A stretch of 6,732 bases of DNA. Source: Thermodesulfovibrionales bacterium (GTDB lineage Bacteria > Nitrospirota > Thermodesulfovibrionia > Thermodesulfovibrionales > Dissulfurispiraceae). Under the pieces are notes generated by a model. The model was not told where the DNA came from, did no database searches, and saw nothing but the letters and a program-made list of their open reading frames with translations. Shown one piece after another: positions 1 through 5,807 of this stretch (positions within the stretch are counted from its first letter, which is position 1; every line of letters starts with the position of its first letter). The stretch lies in NCBI GenBank assembly GCA_021129835.1, contig JAJOKM010000036.1, positions 1-6,732 of the forward strand, written 5' to 3'. A program made the translations under genes and the position numbers.

Positions 1-9
1 TAGCCCGTG

Positions 10-69
10 TTAGGCGAAGTGGCTTTTAAGAGCTCTTGAAAGGGGCTTCTCTTTCAATACTCCTGCCAT
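10..69 (-). CDS. Short 19-codon ORF behind a strong Shine-Dalgarno (leader peptide or small protein)
   Basis: A minus-strand ATG at 69-67 reads 19 codons (MAGVLKEKPLSRALKSHFA) to a TAA at 12-10. It is supported by its signals rather than its length: a perfect AGGAGGT (80-74) lies 4 nt before the ATG, and a sigma70-like promoter sits about 85 bp upstream (159-187). The peptide is basic and has no membrane segment; I do not recognise it. It could be a leader peptide for a gene left of position 1, a true small protein, or the start of a gene broken by a frameshift or stop. Its stop codon lies inside GCCTAAC, a 7-bp match to an integron attC end (RYYYAAC), which may be chance. Confidence 0.35.
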   Translation of the reverse strand: MAGVLKEKPLSRALKSHFA

Positions 70-73
70 TTTT

Positions 74-152
74 ACCTCCTCTTCTAACCCGTCTTTTGGT
101 GGCACAGGCATCTTGCCTATGTTGTCTGACAGGATAGAAGCTTAGGCCACCA
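74..152 (-). promoter_or_regulatory. Structured 5' leader with possible pseudoknot next to the ribosome binding site
   Basis: Seen in the minus-strand RNA: TGGTGGC (152-146) pairs with GCCACCA (103-97), a perfect 7-bp stem. Inside its loop, AGGCA (118-114) and TGCCT (110-106) form a 5-bp stem with an AGA loop. Also in the loop, CTTCTATCC (140-132) can pair with GGGTTAGAAG (90-81): six contiguous pairs, one U-U mismatch, then two or three more. The second strand of that helix lies outside the first stem, so this is an H-type pseudoknot, and it ends directly against the AGGAGGT Shine-Dalgarno (80-74). That architecture is typical of translational riboswitches such as SAM-II or preQ1-II. I could not match the sequence to a known class; no conservation evidence is available here. 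Confidence 0.35.
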
Positions 153-158
153 GTAAGT

Positions 159-187
159 ATTATACTACTTTTAGGATGCTATACCAA
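159..187 (-). promoter_or_regulatory. Sigma70-type promoter for the left-edge minus-strand unit
   Basis: On the minus strand a -35 TTGGTA (187-182, 4 of 6 consensus) is separated by exactly 17 bp from a perfect -10 TATAAT (164-159). The expected transcription start is near 152, exactly where the first leader stem starts. The ~80-nt leader then leads into a good Shine-Dalgarno and ATG at 69. No other promoter of this quality is visible upstream of a minus-strand gene in the window. Confidence 0.55.
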
Positions 188-205
188 TGCACTTGTAACT
201 ACTCA

Positions 206-307
206 GGTTCACGGTTCACGGTTCAAGGTTAACAAGCTTATATTTTCATGATTACTAAGGTTCAACCTGTTCAATTTTAATCGTTTTTCGACCTTGAACC
301 TTGAACC
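206..307. repeat. Inverted repeat made of 7-bp GGTTCAC/GGTTCAA units
   Basis: The left arm has tandem 7-mers GGTTCAC (206-212), GGTTCAC (213-219), GGTTCAA (220-226) and a partial GGTT (227-230). The right arm is the reverse complement, ACCTTGAACCTTGAACC (291-307), which pairs with 213-229 at 16 of 17 positions. Between the arms lies another related unit, including the 11-bp palindrome AGGTTCAACCT (258-268). A run of eight T follows the right arm (308-315), so the plus-strand RNA would resemble a long-loop terminator, but no gene precedes it on that strand. A dispersed intergenic repeat is more likely. It fills much of the 297-bp gap between the left-edge unit and the RACo-like gene. Confidence 0.7.
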
Positions 308-331
308 TTTTTTTTGGACGATTTTATCTTC

Positions 332-361
332 TTGACTTTTGCCTTTCCACTTGCTAATAAT
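332..361 (+). promoter_or_regulatory. Promoter of the RACo-like gene, probably giving a leaderless mRNA
   Basis: A -35 TTGACT (332-337, 5 of 6) is followed after 18 bp by -10 AATAAT (356-361, 5 of 6). Transcription would start about 6-7 nt after the -10 element, at 367-368, which is the A or T of the start codon. This fits the complete absence of a Shine-Dalgarno before the ATG at 367. The spacing and matches are seen; leaderless initiation is inferred. Confidence 0.45.
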
Positions 362-366
362 CGCGT

Positions 367-1917
367 ATGGCAGGATGGGTAAGGTATATCTCTATCGCGC
401 CCCCAAATCTACAGAATAATACTGCCGATGCGGACCGGCTTATAGGCGAATTAAAGACCCAACTTAATACCGATGCCATCGATATAGACCTTTATTTACT
501 GAAAAGGTTGCCGGATCTTTTAAGGAGATGCAAATATAATGTTAACTGCATCCTTTTCAAGGATCGGGAAAGGTGGCTCGTCACAGGAGTTGCGCACCCG
601 CAGGATATAAATCCCATATACGGTCTGGCCGTTGATCTCGGCACCACTAGGATTGTCTTGCGACTTATAGATCTTTCGACGGGACGTATTACGGCCGAGA
701 CATCTTCTGACAATCCTCAAATACCCGTAGGGCCAGACATATTGGCAAGGATACACTTTGCGGATCAGGATGGAGGGCTGAATAGGCTCAACAGAATGAT
801 TATCGACGGCCTTAACCAGATGATCATACGGTTGTGCGATTCCTGTAAAGCAGAGCCATATAACATATATTCCCTCTCTGTGGCCGGAAATACAGCCATG
901 ACCCATTTTTTCATGAGTCTCAATCCCCGTTGGATGATACGTGAGCCATATATTCCGGTTATAAACAGACCCGGCCTTATAAAGGCAGAGGAGCTCGGAA
1001 TTAGGGTTAATCCTGCGGCCAGAGTTCTGATCTTTCCGAGTGTCGGCAGCTATTTTGGTGGAGACCTGATCGCAGGAATTCTATTTTCCGGATTAAACAA
1101 GGCAGAGGACACAGCCATTTTGGTCGACGTCGGGACAAATGCAGAGGTTGTAATAGGAAATAGAGACTGGCTTGTTGCCTGTGCCGGGGCAGCGGGCCCT
1201 GCTCTGGAATGCGGGGCAACAAAGATTGGCATGATGGCTGGCCCCGGTGTAATTGATCAGGTTGTTATCGATCATGATACTTATAATATTCGGTGGCATA
1301 CTATTGACAACATGCCGCCTAAAGGGATTTGCGGTTCAGGTCTGATAGACCTTGCATCCCACCTTTTCCTTTGTGGCATGATCGACATCAAGGGCAAGTT
1401 AGTGCCTTCAGTATGCGGCAGCAGGCTAAATGAAAAAGATGGTATCAGGCATCTTGTGGGGGTGCCTGCAGAGGATTCCGCCACGGGGTCTGCCCTTACT
1501 ATAAGCCAGGCAGACATTGACAGTCTCATCAGATCCAAGGCTGCCATGTATGCAATACTTGAGACTATTACATCTTCTGTTGGAATCTCTTTTAAGGATC
1601 TTTCGACATTTTATGTGGCCGGCACCTTTGGATCTTTTATCAATCCCAGGTCGGCCATCTCTATTGGAATGCTTCCTGATTTGCCGATTGACCGGTATAA
1701 ATCACTGGGTAACAGCTCTATTGGCGGAACAACCATGGCGCTTACATCGAGTAAGTGTTTAGATGAGATCGATGGTATCAGGGGCCGCGTTACCTATCTT
1801 GAATTAAATGTAAATCAGGAATTCATGAATAGATTCAGCGCCGCCATGTTTCTTCCTCATACTGACCCCTTGCTTTTTCGTTCGGTAAAGGTGCGGACAT
1901 CCAGAAACCCACAATAA
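367..1917 (+). CDS. RACo-type corrinoid activation ATPase (ASKHA, DUF4445 family) lacking the N-terminal ferredoxin domain
   Basis: This 516-residue protein belongs to the RACo/COG3894 family, ATPases that drive one-electron reduction of Co(II) corrinoid proteins to Co(I) in methyl-transfer and Wood-Ljungdahl metabolism. Visible: a linker at residues ~5-30 (VRYISIAPPNLQNN), a small middle domain to ~80, then the ASKHA fold with phosphate-1 motif GLAVDLGTT (86-94), SVAGNTAMTHFF (171-182), phosphate-2 DVGTNAE (254-260), the ACAGAAGPALECG segment (271-283), GICGSGLID (319-327) and the adenosine motif VAGTFGSFINP (417-427). Typical members are about 600-650 residues with an N-terminal [2Fe-2S] domain of about 90 residues; here the ORF opens directly in the linker and an in-frame TAA at 358-360 prevents an upstream start. 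No ferredoxin-like coding is visible upstream. No Shine-Dalgarno precedes the ATG; see the promoter at 332-361. The ATPase core appears intact, so electrons would have to come from a separate ferredoxin, unless the gene is a truncated relic. Confidence 0.88.
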   Translation: MAGWVRYISIAPPNLQNNTADADRLIGELKTQLNTDAIDIDLYLLKRLPDLLRRCKYNVNCILFKDRERWLVTGVAHPQDINPIYGLAVDLGTTRIVLRLIDLSTGRITAETSSDNPQIPVGPDILARIHFADQDGGLNRLNRMIIDGLNQMIIRLCDSCKAEPYNIYSLSVAGNTAMTHFFMSLNPRWMIREPYIPVINRPGLIKAEELGIRVNPAARVLIFPSVGSYFGGDLIAGILFSGLNKAEDTAILVDVGTNAEVVIGNRDWLVACAGAAGPALECGATKIGMMAGPGVIDQVVIDHDTYNIRWHTIDNMPPKGICGSGLIDLASHLFLCGMIDIKGKLVPSVCGSRLNEKDGIRHLVGVPAEDSATGSALTISQADIDSLIRSKAAMYAILETITSSVGISFKDLSTFYVAGTFGSFINPRSAISIGMLPDLPIDRYKSLGNSSIGGTTMALTSSKCLDEIDGIRGRVTYLELNVNQEFMNRFSAAMFLPHTDPLLFRSVKVRTSRNPQ

Positions 1918-1932
1918 AGATATGGCCTTTCT

Positions 1933-2043
1933 ATGATAAGGACACCATCGGATTTGAGTTGTGAAAAAAGCGCTGCCTTATGTTACACTATGTTTGAGAG
2001 TCCACTTTTAAATATAACCATTGCCCTAATCAAGCCAAAATGA
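1933..2043 (+). CDS. Possible 36-codon ORF overlapping the next gene by ATGA
   Basis: An ATG at 1933 opens 36 codons (MIRTPSDLSCEKSAALCYTM...) ending at a TGA at 2041-2043 that overlaps the ATG of the GspN-like gene (2040-2042) as ATGA. It lies in the same frame as the RACo-like gene, whose TAA is at 1915-1917, so that frame stays open for another 41 codons after the stop. There is no clear Shine-Dalgarno before 1933. It has no recognisable domain and the composition is not distinctive. It could provide translational coupling for the GspN-like gene, which has no Shine-Dalgarno of its own, or be chance. Confidence 0.18.
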   Translation: MIRTPSDLSCEKSAALCYTMFESPLLNITIALIKPK

Positions 2044-2843
2044 AACGAATCTTTTTTATTTCCATATCTGTCGCTGCAGCCATGCTAACATTTACGTTTG
2101 GCTTCTGGCTGATAGTAGTCACTGAAAATATGCTCAAGGGCTTTATCGCAGACTCTGTAAAGAGATACAATATTTCTGTCGTGACAGATGGCTTCAAAAA
2201 GGGTCTCTTTTACAGCTTTAGGGCTCAATCAATCGTCTTTAAAAGATCTGATGAGGAGCTCATCGTCGTTGATGACGTGGCCGGCAAGATTAACCTGCAT
2301 TATCTCCTTCGGCTGAAGCCAACTTTGTCTTTAAGAGGGGATATTGGTGGTGGAATGGTCACGGGTGATATTAATCTACTCGAAAAGATCAGAGGCAGCA
2401 GTCAGTCAACCATCAACATTGACGGAGCGGGGATAGATGAAATACCAATATTCAGCGTCATAGGTCTATCCGGTGAGGGGATTCTTTCAGCGGAGTTTAA
2501 GTTAAAGAATAGGGTTGGCGAACTCAGATTCTCTATAGACGATACAAGATTCGAAAACCCGTTTCTTGCTGGAGTTACACTACCTTTAGAGGTGTTTCAT
2601 ACCATAAATGGAGTAGCAACTATGGAGGATGACAATATCGAGATCGCCTCGCTCACAATGAGAGGTGATGGTGTCCATGCAAGGATCAGTGGAAATATAG
2701 AGAGGAGAGTTACGGATGTGACAATCGAGATTATGCGAGACGCATCATTCGTCGATGATACCGCTCTCTTTTTGCCGATAAGGGATTACGAGGTATCGCC
2801 CGGCTATTATGTAATATCGCTAAGGGGTCGCACACCTTTTTAA
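2040..2843 (+). CDS. GspN/AsmA-like membrane-anchored protein (possible type II secretion GspN)
   Basis: The 267-residue protein has a short positively charged start (MKR), one hydrophobic segment at residues 4-27 that should act as an uncleaved inner-membrane anchor, then a soluble region of repeated short beta-strand-like stretches facing the periplasm. The pattern around residues 45-110 (ISVVTDGFKKGLFYSF, then IVVDDVAGKINLHYLL, then SLRGDIGGGMVTGDI) resembles GspN of delta-proteobacterial and Leptospira type II secretion systems and more broadly AsmA/TamB-like lipid-transport folds. No catalytic motif is visible. No other gsp gene is nearby, so it is an orphan here and a secretion role is uncertain. 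It follows the RACo-like gene after 122 bp, has no Shine-Dalgarno, and an in-frame TGA at 1995-1997 rules out a longer start. A TATAAC (2013-2018) just upstream lacks a good -35. It converges on porC with 25 bp between stops. Confidence 0.55.
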   Translation: MKRIFFISISVAAAMLTFTFGFWLIVVTENMLKGFIADSVKRYNISVVTDGFKKGLFYSFRAQSIVFKRSDEELIVVDDVAGKINLHYLLRLKPTLSLRGDIGGGMVTGDINLLEKIRGSSQSTINIDGAGIDEIPIFSVIGLSGEGILSAEFKLKNRVGELRFSIDDTRFENPFLAGVTLPLEVFHTINGVATMEDDNIEIASLTMRGDGVHARISGNIERRVTDVTIEIMRDASFVDDTALFLPIRDYEVSPGYYVISLRGRTPF

Positions 2844-2868
2844 TCAAAGAATCCCTTTTTGCTATGTC

Positions 2869-3561
2869 TTAATTTCGAGATTCTATATTGCTGCTAAGAG
2901 GATATTCCTTAACCTCTTCGATGGCCTTTTTTGCTACTTCGACATTCTTTTCTATCAATTGAGAGACCTTGGCAAATTTACTCTTTACAACATCATCGAG
3001 GGCGGCAGTGGTCCCTGAAGCAACAAACTTCTTCATGCCGAATCTCTCTTCTATAGCTTTTTGCATAGATACCAGGGAGACCACCTTGGTAATACCTATT
3101 AATGCCCCCAGCATGGCTATATTAGCTGAAAGCTCTGTCCCAGTTATATCCATAGAAATGTTGTTTGCCGAGATGTAAAAGGTCTTTGCCTTTAGTATTC
3201 TCAAATCTTCACTATTTTCATCAGTAAGGGTCAAAGGCTTTTCGGCATTGATTATTAATATGCCTTCATCCTTCAGCCCAAAATAAAAAGGCATAGTATA
3301 ACTCTTTCCGAGTGTAATCACATGGGGATGAAAAATCATAATTATATTAGGGTAAATGACCTCGCCGCGCTCAGATATCTCCTCATCTGAGATGCGCACA
3401 TAGCTTTCTGCCGGGGCAAGCCTCTTTTCTGCACCGAAAAAGGGATTGACCGTGCTGCATTTACCATCCCTGATTACTGATCCACCTAAAAGATGGGCAG
3501 CGGTTACTACTCCCTGTCCGCCGAGTCCAGACATCCTTATAGCTAAACTACCCTGTTTCAA
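2869..3561 (-). CDS. porC: 2-oxoacid (pyruvate):ferredoxin oxidoreductase gamma subunit
   Basis: This 230-residue protein is the gamma subunit of the 2-oxoacid:acceptor oxidoreductase family (POR_G fold), the domain that helps bind coenzyme A in the alpha-beta-gamma complex. Seen: glycine-rich GLGGQG at residues 12-17, the family block FFGAEKRLAPAESYVRISD at 41-59, and NIAMLGALIG at 147-156. The C-terminal ~30 residues are helical and charged and longer than the core requires. The start is a TTG at 3561-3559, overlapping the porB TGA (3560-3558) as TTGA, with a GGGGGTG ribosome site just upstream; the next in-frame ATG would cut into the region just before GLGGQG. It is last in the porA-porB-porC chain. 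Substrate (pyruvate versus 2-oxoglutarate or branched-chain 2-oxoacids) cannot be fixed from this subunit. Confidence 0.88.
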   Translation of the reverse strand: MKQGSLAIRMSGLGGQGVVTAAHLLGGSVIRDGKCSTVNPFFGAEKRLAPAESYVRISDEEISERGEVIYPNIIMIFHPHVITLGKSYTMPFYFGLKDEGILIINAEKPLTLTDENSEDLRILKAKTFYISANNISMDITGTELSANIAMLGALIGITKVVSLVSMQKAIEERFGMKKFVASGTTAALDDVVKSKFAKVSQLIEKNVEVAKKAIEEVKEYPLSSNIESRN

Positions 3562-4418
3562 TTGCCACCCCCTTTCTCCAATCCCTCAACAAATTCCCTT
3601 GCCTCGGGGCTAAAATACTCTTTAATTAAGTATGTCTCATCCTTTACTCTATCTTTTGCCATTTTTAGAGACTCTGAGGGCTTAAACTTAAAATTAGTAG
3701 GACAGGGGCAGTATATCTGGATATATGTCGAGCCTATTTCTCTAGCAATAAGGATTGCCTGATTTACTATCTTTCCGAGACGCTTTGGACTGGCCGGTGT
3801 TATTGTTGCAGCATAAGCACATCCTGCAGCGTGAGCAACCTCGGGCATGGCAGCCTTCGGAAATTTCTTTCCTGTAGGAGCCATATACAATACTGCCCTT
3901 TTCGGTGACATACAGCTCTCCTGACCTCCAGTGTTGGCGTATATCTCATTATCAAACATTATGGTAGTAATATTTTCACCTCTGAACCATGAGTGCATGA
4001 CCGTTTCTAAACCAATGTCTCCGATAGCGCCATCTCCAGCCATTACTACCACATCCTTTGTCTTGTTCGGGAATCGAATCTGGAGGGCGCGTTTTAATCC
4101 TGTTGCAACAGCATTCTGATTGCCAAAGAGGGAATGGATATTATGGATGGCCACCTGAGAAAAGGCAAGGCTACTGCAACCGGTGGATCCCACAATTATC
4201 GTATCTTCAATGGCAGGCAGCGAGGCTAAAACAAGGCGCAAAGCTAGTGCCAGCGCGCAGCCGGCACATAGGGGATGTTCTTCGATCGCTTCCTTGAAAG
4301 TTCCTAGGTCATCAATACCGAGTTTCCTGCCATAGGGGCCATCGTTGACTAAATCTATATACTCCCTTGGCATTACATCTTCAAAGCCAGGCGAAATCTC
4401 GATTATACCTTTGTTCAT
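3558..4418 (-). CDS. porB: 2-oxoacid (pyruvate):ferredoxin oxidoreductase beta subunit, TPP-binding
   Basis: The 286-residue beta subunit carries thiamine diphosphate and the proximal [4Fe-4S] cluster; it decarboxylates the 2-oxoacid and starts electron transfer. Seen: HPLCAGC at residues 48-54 (Cys51, Cys54), GSTGCSS with Cys81, and later cysteines at 200, 237 and 239 (YCPCP), which together supply the usual CxxC...C...C cluster ligands; which late cysteine is the fourth is not decided here. The TPP/Mg motif is GDG at 128-130 followed by FDN at 155-157 and the YANTGGQ block (160-166) found in POR and OOR beta subunits. Length is normal for a stand-alone beta subunit. The ATG overlaps the porA TGA as ATGA, with AAGGAG nine nt upstream, so the two should be translationally coupled. 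Confidence 0.93.
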   Translation of the reverse strand: MNKGIIEISPGFEDVMPREYIDLVNDGPYGRKLGIDDLGTFKEAIEEHPLCAGCALALALRLVLASLPAIEDTIIVGSTGCSSLAFSQVAIHNIHSLFGNQNAVATGLKRALQIRFPNKTKDVVVMAGDGAIGDIGLETVMHSWFRGENITTIMFDNEIYANTGGQESCMSPKRAVLYMAPTGKKFPKAAMPEVAHAAGCAYAATITPASPKRLGKIVNQAILIAREIGSTYIQIYCPCPTNFKFKPSESLKMAKDRVKDETYLIKEYFSPEAREFVEGLEKGGGN

Positions 4419-5572
4419 CTTGCTACTCTCCTTATCTCTTCTACAATTAACTCAGGTGGCATTGCCATGCCTCCGTATACGCGTGGGGCGCCGACTACCT
4501 TGGAGTTATCTTCGATAACAGATCTAATCTCTTTTGCCAGCCAGCCAGATATATTAAATTCAGGGACAATAATTGCTCGTGCCCCTTTAGCAATCATCTT
4601 AATCTCTTCTGTAGGGAATGGCCTTATTACTTTGAATTTAATTAATCCAACTTCTATCCCCTCTTGATTGGCCTGCCATATTGCCTCGTGTGCCTGCGAG
4701 ACTGCCGTTCCCGAAGCCATAATCAGGATATCAGCACCTTCATTTTCGGTCTCTATCAGTCCTCCGAGATATTTGTGTATATGTTTGCGAGCCCTTTCGG
4801 CGGCTGCTAATATCTCCTGCTGCCACGAAGCGTGACTGGCATAGCTTATAAAGTTGCTCTTCATTACAAATGGGTCACGCATCTGCCTTATAGGTGGTGT
4901 CTCCATGTCCATAGCCGGAACAGGAGATTTGTAAGGATCATAAGGGGGAAGCTTTATGTCATCTGGTGGTATCTCTACGATCTCTCTGGTATGGGTCACA
5001 AAAAAGCCATCAGCAAAGACCCCGATGGGCAGATGGACATCTGGTTGTTCAGCAATAATAAAAGATTGGAGTGTCATATCGAAGAGATCCTGAGCGGTTT
5101 CAGCATGAAATATCATCATCTTTGTATCTAACATAAAGCCGATCTCAATTGTATCAGGCTGGATAGTTAACGGGGAATTTACCCCTCTACAGAAAAAGTC
5201 ACAGACAATTGGCAGTCTTGCCCCGGCCCATGTGGGGAACATCTCAAAGGCACGCAAGGTTCCCGGGCCGGCGGTAGCGGTAAAGACCCTTACTCCTCCC
5301 ATGGCAGCACCAGCTACCGAAGACATAACCGCAAACTCGCTTTCTCCCCTAAAGTAATCCTTGATATATCCTTCAGCATAAATATCCCCAACTAAATGCA
5401 TACTCTCTGACTGTGGAGTTATTGGATAAGCGATGGCCATATCTACATTGGCCCTCTTGACTGCCTCGCGAACCGCCTCGCTTCCCGTAATAAATTGTTT
5501 TTCTCTTTTGGCCTCAAAGAAGAGATATTCTGGGTCTACTATCTTTTGCTCGACCGTTTTTTTTGCCATCAT
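4415..5572 (-). CDS. porA: 2-oxoacid (pyruvate):ferredoxin oxidoreductase alpha subunit
   Basis: The 385-residue alpha subunit supplies the pyrimidine-binding and transketolase C-terminal-like domains of a pyruvate-type ferredoxin oxidoreductase. Seen: AYPITPQSE at residues 48-56, where the ITP threonine sits at the substrate carboxylate in known enzymes; FRGESEFAVMSSVAGAAMGG at 74-93; TATAGPGTLRAFE at 98-110; ADGFFVTHT at 187-195; and a C-terminal domain with SGTAVSQAHEAIW (287-299) and IRPFP (316-320). It carries an N-terminal extension of about 28 residues before the conserved ITGSEAV. GGAGGT (5583-5578) lies 5 nt before the ATG at 5572; a second ATG follows immediately. It heads a tightly packed porA-porB-porC unit. 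No delta ferredoxin-like subunit is fused to it or encoded beside it. Similarity to PorA suggests pyruvate, but another 2-oxoacid is possible. Confidence 0.92.
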   Translation of the reverse strand: MMAKKTVEQKIVDPEYLFFEAKREKQFITGSEAVREAVKRANVDMAIAYPITPQSESMHLVGDIYAEGYIKDYFRGESEFAVMSSVAGAAMGGVRVFTATAGPGTLRAFEMFPTWAGARLPIVCDFFCRGVNSPLTIQPDTIEIGFMLDTKMMIFHAETAQDLFDMTLQSFIIAEQPDVHLPIGVFADGFFVTHTREIVEIPPDDIKLPPYDPYKSPVPAMDMETPPIRQMRDPFVMKSNFISYASHASWQQEILAAAERARKHIHKYLGGLIETENEGADILIMASGTAVSQAHEAIWQANQEGIEVGLIKFKVIRPFPTEEIKMIAKGARAIIVPEFNISGWLAKEIRSVIEDNSKVVGAPRVYGGMAMPPELIVEEIRRVAR

Positions 5573-5631
5573 TAACTACCTCCAACTGGTATAAATCCTC
5601 ATTACACTTGATTGCCTGGCTTCGGAATTAA

Positions 5632-5690
5632 AAATTTCAAAATCCAAATACATTTATTCGAAATTTGGGCTTTGACATTTGTCATTTATT
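5632..5690. repeat. AT-rich repeat-like tract with nested inverted repeats
   Basis: AAATTTC (5632-5638) and GAAATTT (5660-5666) form a 7-bp inverted repeat, followed by the palindrome GACATTTGTC (5674-5683). The style resembles intergenic repeats I associate with anaerobic bacteria and metagenome-derived genomes, but this is recollection, not a search result. It is non-coding on both strands apart from short chance frames. Confidence 0.4.
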
Positions 5691-5774
5691 CTCTATCTCA
5701 CAATATTTTCTTACCAAAAGAGCAAGAACTTTATGAATAAGATACCTAAAGTTCAGTGTGACAACACACGGGTT

Positions 5775-5786
5775 TTTGCAAGAGGC
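5775..5786. repeat. 12-bp direct repeat, copy 1 (downstream side of the CdhB-family gene)
   Basis: TTTGCAAGAGGC is identical at 5775-5786 and 6510-6521, in the same orientation, 735 bp apart, bracketing the CdhB-family gene. Beyond the core both copies continue with a loosely similar TAA-containing stretch. The reverse complement begins GCCTCTTGCAAA, which resembles ends of some IS5-type insertion sequences, but no transposase is present between the copies. Confidence 0.5.
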
Positions 5787-5807
5787 TCATTAAGTTATCG
5801 CTTAGAT

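Larger units (their letters stand above)
5573..5807. other. Gap between the CdhB-family gene and porA
   Basis: This 235-bp AT-rich gap separates two same-strand genes. It contains the porA Shine-Dalgarno, the repeat-like tract at 5632-5690 and one copy of a 12-bp direct repeat (5775-5786). I see no hairpin followed by a T-run that would end the upstream transcript, and no convincing promoter: TTGTCA (minus strand, near 5759) lacks a good -10 at 16-18 bp. Whether porA is cotranscribed with the upstream gene is therefore open. Confidence 0.5.

Noticed and set aside
206..307. Repeats considered as a CRISPR array
   Set aside because: Units are 7 bp, tandem without spacers, and arranged as inverted arms; no 25-40 bp repeats with unique spacers.
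291..315. Terminator formed by the right repeat arm and T-run
   Set aside because: The pairing arm is about 60 nt away and no plus-strand gene ends upstream; better described as a repeat.
520..1222. Minus-strand open frames opposite the RACo-like gene
   Set aside because: They lie opposite a clear conserved coding sequence, lack recognisable domains, and are explained as antisense shadows.
1950..2018. Separate promoter for the GspN-like gene (TATAAC at 2013-2018)
   Set aside because: No -35 at 16-18 bp; the nearest TTGAGA is only 13 bp away.
2820..2868. Intrinsic terminator between the convergent genes
   Set aside because: Only 4-bp stems (AAGG/CCTT before a five-T run, AAAG/CTTT) can be drawn; too weak to call.
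4832..5131. Plus-strand open frame opposite porA (99 codons)
   Set aside because: Opposite a fully conserved alpha subunit, no family resemblance, no convincing ribosome site.
5700..5780. Promoter for porA (TTGTCA or TTGCAA as -35)
   Set aside because: No acceptable -10 hexamer at 16-18 bp from either.
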